From: JBFHNV01 sp965365655
GTDB taxonomy: Bacteria; Pseudomonadota; Gammaproteobacteria; HK1
Assembly (NCBI GenBank): GCA_965365655.1
Contig: CBDUCN010000077.1
Span: forward strand, 1-17,389
DNA: 17,389 nt
Reading direction: 5' to 3'
The position numbers were made by a program, and so were the translations under genes. The notes under the pieces are model-generated. The model ran no database searches. It was given only the letters and a program-made list of their open reading frames with translations, and was not told the origin of the DNA. Positions 13,832 through 17,389 of this stretch are shown here, piece by piece. Position 1 is the first letter of the stretch, and every line of letters starts with the position of its first letter.

Positions 13832-14743
13832 ATGGACAAGCTTCAGGCGATGCACACCTTCGTCACCATCGTGGACCGCGGCAGCCTGACCGCCGCGGCG
13901 GGCGAGCTGGGCAAGTCCCTGCCCACCGTGGTGCGCACCCTCGCCGCGCTGGAAGAGGCGCTGAACGCGAGGCTGCTGGCGCGCACCACGCGCCGCATCG
14001 CGCTCACCGAGGAAGGCCGGCGCTACCTCGAGCGCTGCCGCCGGGTGCTCGCCGAGGTGCGCGAGGCGGAGGACGAGCTGGTGGCCGGGCGCAGCGAGCC
14101 CGAGGGTGCGGTGAGCATCACCGCGCCGGCGCTGTTCGGGCAGCTGCACGTCGTGCCGGGCGTCGCGTCCTACGTGCACGGGCACCCGAGGGTGCGCGTG
14201 GACCTGCTGCTCCTGGACCGGGTCGTGAACCTCGTCGAGGAGGGCATCGACGTCGCGGTGCGCATCGCGCACCTCGAGGACTCCACCCTGATCGCGCGCG
14301 CGGTCGGCCAGATCCGCCCGGTGCTGTGCGCGAGCCCGGAGTACCTGGAACGCGCCGGACGGCCAACGCATCCCCGCGATCTGGCGGCCCACGACTGCGT
14401 GCTGCGCAGCCAGCACGACGCCGCCGCGGTGTGGCGCTTCCACGAGGACGGGCGCCCCCTGAGCGTGCATCCCGGCGGACGCTTCACCTGCAACACCGTC
14501 GCGGGCACGCTCGCAGCGTGCGCCGCGGGCGCCGGCATCGGGCACTTCCTGTCCTACCAGGTCCGCGAGGCGGTGGACGCGGGCCGGCTCGTGATCGTGC
14601 TGCCCGCATTCGAGCCGCCGCCCGTACCGGTGAGCCTGGTACACGCCCACGCACGGCTGGTGCCGGCGCGGGTACGGGCGCTGGTGGACTGGCTCGCGGA
14701 GGACCTGCGCGCGCGGCTGGACGACGGCGTGCGCAACGCCTGA
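13832..14743 (+). CDS. LysR-family transcriptional regulator
   Basis: DNA-binding regulator of 303 residues. The N-terminal winged helix-turn-helix occupies residues 1-60, with GSLTAAAGELGKSLPTVVR as the helix-turn-helix and RTTRRIALTEEG as the wing. A linker helix (60-90) leads to the two-lobed effector-binding domain, which starts around GAVSITAPALFGQ. It begins MDKLQAMHTF, the usual opening of this subgroup, so ATG 13832 is right despite the lack of a ribosome site; a second ATG at 13850 would cut the first helix. It is divergent from the VOC gene across 138 bases holding an inverted repeat, the classic arrangement in which a LysR protein controls itself and the neighbour. The effector is unknown. 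It converges on syd. Confidence 0.93.
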   Translation: MDKLQAMHTFVTIVDRGSLTAAAGELGKSLPTVVRTLAALEEALNARLLARTTRRIALTEEGRRYLERCRRVLAEVREAEDELVAGRSEPEGAVSITAPALFGQLHVVPGVASYVHGHPRVRVDLLLLDRVVNLVEEGIDVAVRIAHLEDSTLIARAVGQIRPVLCASPEYLERAGRPTHPRDLAAHDCVLRSQHDAAAVWRFHEDGRPLSVHPGGRFTCNTVAGTLAACAAGAGIGHFLSYQVREAVDAGRLVIVLPAFEPPPVPVSLVHAHARLVPARVRALVDWLAEDLRARLDDGVRNA

Positions 14744-14750
14744 CCGGCGC

Positions 14751-14771
14751 TCGGGACGCGCGCATTCCCGA
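14751..14771. terminator. Inverted repeat between the convergent LysR and syd genes
   Basis: TCGGGA and TCCCGA are separated by 9 bases, eight bases after the LysR stop. It is a weak 6-bp stem without a T-tract. The rest of the 71-base junction holds nothing recognisable. Confidence 0.3.
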
Positions 14772-14814
14772 CCGCCCGCGTCCGGCACCCGGCGCCGCGT
14801 CGCGCGCCCGTCTC

Positions 14815-15378
14815 CTACCCGCTGCGTGCCTGCGCCGGCTGCATGCGCGCGAGCAGCTCCGCGAGGCTCGCGGCCACCTCGCGCTGCGGCGGCTGCCCCG
14901 GCTGCTCCAGCACCACCCGCCCGCTGGCGTTGTCCACGCTCAGCACCAGGTCGCCCTCGTCGGTGCACGCGACGAACAGCGTCAGCGGCTCGCCGCGGCG
15001 ACGCTTCTGCAGCGCGTGGCCCAGCAGGTTCTCGATCAGTCGCTCGAAGTCGTCGCCGTTCCACACCTGGATCAGGGTCGCGCCGCCCTCGTCCGCGCGC
15101 ACCGGGATGCAGTCCGACCAGAACGCGCCGTAGAACGCCGCGAGGTCCGGGTGCAGCCGCGACTCCAGGGCCGCCTCGAGGCCGCTCCAGTCCGGCGCCG
15201 GGTCGCGCGGCACCGGCTGCCACGCGACCTGGCCGTCCTCGCCGGGCGCTCCGACCTCGCACGGCGACGGCCAGCGCGGGTCGTGCGGCTGGCGCGGCAG
15301 CCGGCCGTCGCCGTGCAGCGCGACGAATCCGTCGAGCAGGCGGCGCAGCTCGCGGCGCACCGCGTCCGGCGCGCTCAC
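14815..15378 (-). CDS. syd: SecY-interacting protein Syd
   Basis: Peripheral inner-membrane protein that binds SecY and is thought to monitor the assembly of the SecYEG translocon. It has 187 residues, close to the 181 of E. coli Syd. Matching segments are WPSPCEV (36-42), VAWQPVPR (51-58), the HPDLAAFYGAFW stretch (76-87) and LIQVWNGDDFERLIENLLGH (102-121). These are followed by PLTLFVACTDEGD and a C-terminal LAELLARMQP, which aligns with LAEFLNQLKP in E. coli. It starts at GTG 15378, which overlaps the stop of the glutamine amidotransferase gene by four bases, so the two are translationally coupled. Syd is found mostly in Gammaproteobacteria, which is the best lineage hint in this window. 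Its pairing with an amidotransferase is unexpected. Confidence 0.92.
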   Translation of the reverse strand: MSAPDAVRRELRRLLDGFVALHGDGRLPRQPHDPRWPSPCEVGAPGEDGQVAWQPVPRDPAPDWSGLEAALESRLHPDLAAFYGAFWSDCIPVRADEGGATLIQVWNGDDFERLIENLLGHALQKRRRGEPLTLFVACTDEGDLVLSVDNASGRVVLEQPGQPPQREVAASLAELLARMQPAQARSG

Positions 15379-16088
15379 CGGCCGCACAGGAAGGCCAGCG
15401 CCCAGCGTGCGAACGTCCCGGCGTCGGTGGGCCGCTCGAGGCTCGCCAGCGCCTCGTCGGTCAGCGCATCGCCGAAGCGCTCGCGCCGCGAGCCGTAGAG
15501 CGCGGCAGCGTAGTCCGGGCTGAACTCCGGGTGCGCCTGCACGGTGAGCACGTGGTCGTCCAGCGCCAGCATCGCGAGCTCGCAGAACGGGCTGCTCGCG
15601 AGCACCCGCGCACCGGGCGGGGCCGTGACCACCTGGTCCTGGTGGCACGCGAGCAGGGACAGGCGCGGCAGCGGCGGGTCCATCCACGGCTCGGCGCCGA
15701 GCACGTCGTAGCTGTGGTGACCGATCCCCCAGCCCTTCGCGGATTTCTCGACGTGCCCGCCGAGCGCCTGCGCGAGCAGCTGGTGGCCGAAGCACACGCC
15801 CAGCACCCGGCGCCGCGCGGCCACCGCCGCGCGCAGGAAGGCGCGGGTCGGCTCCAGCCAGTCGTGATCCTCGTACACGCCGGCGGCGCTGCCGGTGACG
15901 ATCCACCCGTCGCACGCGTCGACGGAGGCGGGGAGCTCGTGGGCCTCCACGTGCCAGACGTCCAGCTCCACCGGGAACTCGTCGCGGTGCGCCGCGAGCC
16001 AGCGCGCGAACGCGTCGGAGAAACGCCCGAAGCGCTCTGCCAGGGGCGCGGAGTTGTGGCCGGTCTCGAGGATGCCGATGCGGGTCAT
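15375..16088 (-). CDS. Class I glutamine amidotransferase domain protein
   Basis: Stand-alone GATase1-fold protein of 237 residues. The nucleophile is Cys99 in LGVCFGHQLLA, with His186 and Glu188 in VQAHPEFS completing the triad. GWIVTGSAAGVYEDHDWL (61-78) and ACHQDQV (147-153) are typical of the GMP-synthase-like free-standing group. Such proteins may release ammonia from glutamine or hydrolyse gamma-glutamyl compounds; no synthase partner is next to it, so the role is open. It starts at ATG 16088 (MTRIGILETGHN), with no clear ribosome site. It is coupled to syd through a GTGA overlap and preceded by a 206-base intergenic region with hairpins. Confidence 0.9.
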   Translation of the reverse strand: MTRIGILETGHNSAPLAERFGRFSDAFARWLAAHRDEFPVELDVWHVEAHELPASVDACDGWIVTGSAAGVYEDHDWLEPTRAFLRAAVAARRRVLGVCFGHQLLAQALGGHVEKSAKGWGIGHHSYDVLGAEPWMDPPLPRLSLLACHQDQVVTAPPGARVLASSPFCELAMLALDDHVLTVQAHPEFSPDYAAALYGSRRERFGDALTDEALASLERPTDAGTFARWALAFLCGR

Positions 16089-16152
16089 GCTGGATCGCGC
16101 GGTGCCGCGCCGGGGCGCGTCATCCGAGGTGCTGCACTGTGTTCGTGAGGGG

Positions 16153-16179
16153 CCGGGCGCTGACGCTCAGCGCGCCCGG
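16153..16179 (-). terminator. Hairpin downstream of the comDE-like operon
   Basis: CCGGGCGCTGA-CGC-TCAGCGCGCCCGG forms a long stem with a two-base bulge. It lies about 115 bases beyond the comE stop and 65 bases before the amidotransferase start. There is no T-tract. It could separate the two minus-strand operons. Confidence 0.35.
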
Positions 16180-16201
16180 ACGATCCTACGCGCGGGGCGC
16201 T

Positions 16202-16220
16202 CCGGCGCCAGGGGCGCCGG
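16202..16220 (-). terminator. Perfect GC hairpin downstream of comE
   Basis: CCGGCGCC-AGG-GGCGCCGG is an 8-bp perfect stem with a three-base loop, 75 bases after the comE stop. It is followed by a partial repeat of the arm (CGCCGG at 16215-16220 and again at 16225-16230). It is a candidate 3'-end structure for the comDE-like transcript, lacking a T-tract. Confidence 0.4.
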
Positions 16221-16294
16221 CAAGCGCCGGCCGCGATCGGGCGCGGGGCGACCACGCCGCGGGCGTGTGCTTCGCCGCGCGGCGCGTCGGCGGG

Positions 16295-16864
16295 TCAGCC
16301 GCGCGCCGCGTCCCGGAAGCGGTTGATCGCGGTGACGCCGTCGAAGCTGTGCGGGAACACCAGCGGCAGCGCCTGCGCGTTGACCTTCACGTTCACGAAC
16401 ACCGGGCCCGGGGCCTCGCGGATCAGCTCGCGCAGCGCCGCCACCTCGCCCTGGCTGGTCACCGTGCGCGTGGTGCGGATCCCGCAGCCCTGGGCCACCT
16501 TCTCGAGGTCGGTGGCTCCCGCGGTCGCGGTGGGCTGGCTGCCGGTCTCCACGTAGGACTCGTTGTCCAGCGCGACCACGACGAGATTGGCCGGCGCCTG
16601 GTTCGCGATGGTGGCCAGCGCCCCGAGCCCCATCAGCAGCTCGCCGTCGCCGCTGAACAGCACGACGCGCTTGTCGGGCTGCGCCATCGCGAGGCCCAGC
16701 GCGAACGGCGCAGCCTGACCCATCGCGCCGATGAAGCAGAAGTTGCGGGCGTCGTCGCCGGACGCGGTGAGATCCCAGGTGCTCGAGCCCAGGCCGGACA
16801 CCGCGAGCAGGTTCGCGGGGCGATCCTCCAGCAGGGACTTCACGAGTGGACGTCGATCGAGCAT
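16295..16864 (-). CDS. comE: TPP-dependent decarboxylase beta subunit (sulfopyruvate/phosphonopyruvate decarboxylase type)
   Basis: PP-domain subunit of a two-subunit TPP 2-oxoacid decarboxylase, 189 residues. The cofactor motif runs from GDG (72-74, FSGDGELLMGLG) to ALDNESY (Asn101). NFCFIGAMGQAAPFALGLA (41-59) is the conserved helix region of the family, and the C-terminus holds NVKVNAQ. ComE-type enzymes decarboxylate sulfopyruvate to sulfoacetaldehyde; phosphonopyruvate decarboxylases are the close alternative, and related pairs of unknown substrate are common. A sulfoacetaldehyde role is favoured because xsc is about 3.7 kb away. The ATG is preceded by AAGGAGG located in the last codons of comD with an 8-base spacer, and the two genes are three bases apart, so they form an operon and probably a heteromeric enzyme. 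Confidence 0.85.
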   Translation of the reverse strand: MLDRRPLVKSLLEDRPANLLAVSGLGSSTWDLTASGDDARNFCFIGAMGQAAPFALGLAMAQPDKRVVLFSGDGELLMGLGALATIANQAPANLVVVALDNESYVETGSQPTATAGATDLEKVAQGCGIRTTRTVTSQGEVAALRELIREAPGPVFVNVKVNAQALPLVFPHSFDGVTAINRFRDAARG

Positions 16865-16867
16865 GGC

Positions 16868-17389
16868 TCAGCCCTCCTTGAACTGCTTGGCGCCGATCAT
16901 CTTCTGCGACAGCAGCACGGCGGCCGAGCGGCGGGTGTTGAACGCGTAGTCGGCGGCGGCCTTCACCGTCGCGCCCACCTCGTCGCTGCGCTCGGCGCGG
17001 AACAGCGTGACGTCCATCGCCTCCAGGACCGCCGGCGTGGCCTTGCCCATCGGCACCTGCCACGGGATGAACTCGCCGTACTCGCCGCGCATCGAGACGA
17101 TGGTGAGGAACGGGATGCGGCAGATCACCGGCAGCGCCAGCGCGTTGATGCAGTTGCCGACGCCGCTCGACTGCATCAGCAGCACCCCCTTGCGCCCGCC
17201 GGCCCAGGCGCCGCAGATCACGCCCACGCCCTCCTCCTCGGTGGTCAGGGTGACCACGTCGATGCCGTTGTGCGCCTCGCACAGGTCGATCAGCCGCGAG
17301 TGGCCGGCGTCCGGGATGTGCGTGACCAGGGAGATCTCCTGCGCACGCAGGACGTCGAAGATGTCCTGGTGCCAGTCGATGCGCTCAGC
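16868..17389 (-). CDS. comD: TPP-dependent decarboxylase alpha subunit (ComD type), N-terminus beyond the window
   Basis: PYR-domain partner of the beta subunit. 174 codons including the stop are visible and the reading frame is open to the right edge, so a few N-terminal residues and the start are missing. The TPP-activating Glu is in LTTEEEGVGVICGAW. It is followed by the family segments LMQSSGVGNCINALA, VSMRGEYGE and PMGKATP. The C-terminus KQFKEG contains the ribosome site of comE. Together the two subunits equal one standard TPP decarboxylase split at the PYR/PP boundary, as in archaeal ComDE and in bacterial sulfolactate or cysteate degraders. The substrate is inferred from context (Xsc-like gene), not proven. 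Confidence 0.85.
   Translation of the reverse strand, partial: AERIDWHQDIFDVLRAQEISLVTHIPDAGHSRLIDLCEAHNGIDVVTLTTEEEGVGVICGAWAGGRKGVLLMQSSGVGNCINALALPVICRIPFLTIVSMRGEYGEFIPWQVPMGKATPAVLEAMDVTLFRAERSDEVGATVKAAADYAFNTRRSAAVLLSQKMIGAKQFKEG
16873..16879 (-). promoter_or_regulatory. comE ribosome-binding site inside the comD coding end
   Basis: AAGGAGG on the minus strand is made from the last Lys-Glu-Gly codons of comD, 8 bases before the comE ATG. It is one of the best ribosome sites in the window and implies coupled translation of the two subunits. Confidence 0.65.

Noticed and set aside
13694..15262. Upstream extension of the VOC reading frame into and beyond the LysR gene
   Set aside because: The strong GGAGGA ribosome site and family length place the VOC start at 13693.
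1..17389. Mobile elements, CRISPR arrays, tRNA or rRNA genes
   Set aside because: No transposase, integrase, long terminal repeats, repeat-spacer pattern or tRNA-like cloverleaf sequence could be recognised.

Overview
The window is about 17.4 kb of very GC-rich bacterial chromosome, roughly 70% G+C or more by eye. It is densely packed with single-copy metabolic genes. No RNA gene, CRISPR array, insertion sequence or phage gene could be recognised. A Syd-type SecY-interacting protein, a glycine-zipper OmpA lipoprotein and a LysR/VOC divergent pair suggest a high-GC Proteobacterium. Syd favours Gammaproteobacteria, but I cannot place it more precisely.

Layout, left to right. (1) A GMC-family FAD oxidoreductase on the minus strand, truncated at the left edge, is divergent from an MFS transporter on the plus strand. 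(2) A translationally coupled minus-strand pair follows. It encodes a CaiB/BaiF enzyme closely resembling mesaconyl-CoA C1-C4 CoA transferase (mct, 2-methylfumaryl-CoA isomerase) and an N-terminally extended acyl-CoA dehydrogenase resembling (2S)-methylsuccinyl-CoA dehydrogenase (mcd). (3) A class I methyltransferase and an arylformamidase-like alpha/beta hydrolase lie on the plus strand. Facing them on the minus strand are GTP cyclohydrolase I (folE), a small tail-anchored hypothetical protein, and a coupled pair of a 2-keto-4-pentenoate hydratase-like enzyme and a ketopantoate-reductase-family enzyme. (4) On the plus strand are a sulfoacetaldehyde acetyltransferase-like TPP enzyme (xsc) and an OmpA-like lipoprotein. 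(5) A VOC protein (minus) is divergent from a LysR regulator (plus). (6) A class I glutamine amidotransferase is coupled to syd on the minus strand. (7) The two subunits of a sulfopyruvate/phosphonopyruvate decarboxylase-type TPP enzyme (comD/comE-like, minus) close the window; comD runs off the right edge.

The most interesting metabolic reading combines two themes. The product of Mcd, mesaconyl-C1-CoA, is the substrate of Mct. Together they could send methylsuccinyl-CoA from the ethylmalonyl-CoA route into the citramalyl-CoA branch of the 3-hydroxypropionate bicycle, ending in acetyl-CoA plus pyruvate rather than glyoxylate plus propionyl-CoA. The ComDE-like and Xsc-like enzymes would form a sulfopyruvate to sulfoacetaldehyde to acetyl phosphate route that supplies C2 units. 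Both readings rest on protein-family recognition by eye. The other enzymes needed (Ccr, Ecm, Meh, citramalyl-CoA lyase, Pta, a sulfite exporter) are not in this window.

Gene ends are tightly packed. There are four-base ATGA/GTGA overlaps at mct-mcd, hydratase-reductase and amidotransferase-syd. Each of the four convergent junctions carries a GC-rich inverted repeat, in two cases overlapping stop codons. No gap exceeds 300 bases; the largest is the 290-base divergent region between the hydratase and xsc.
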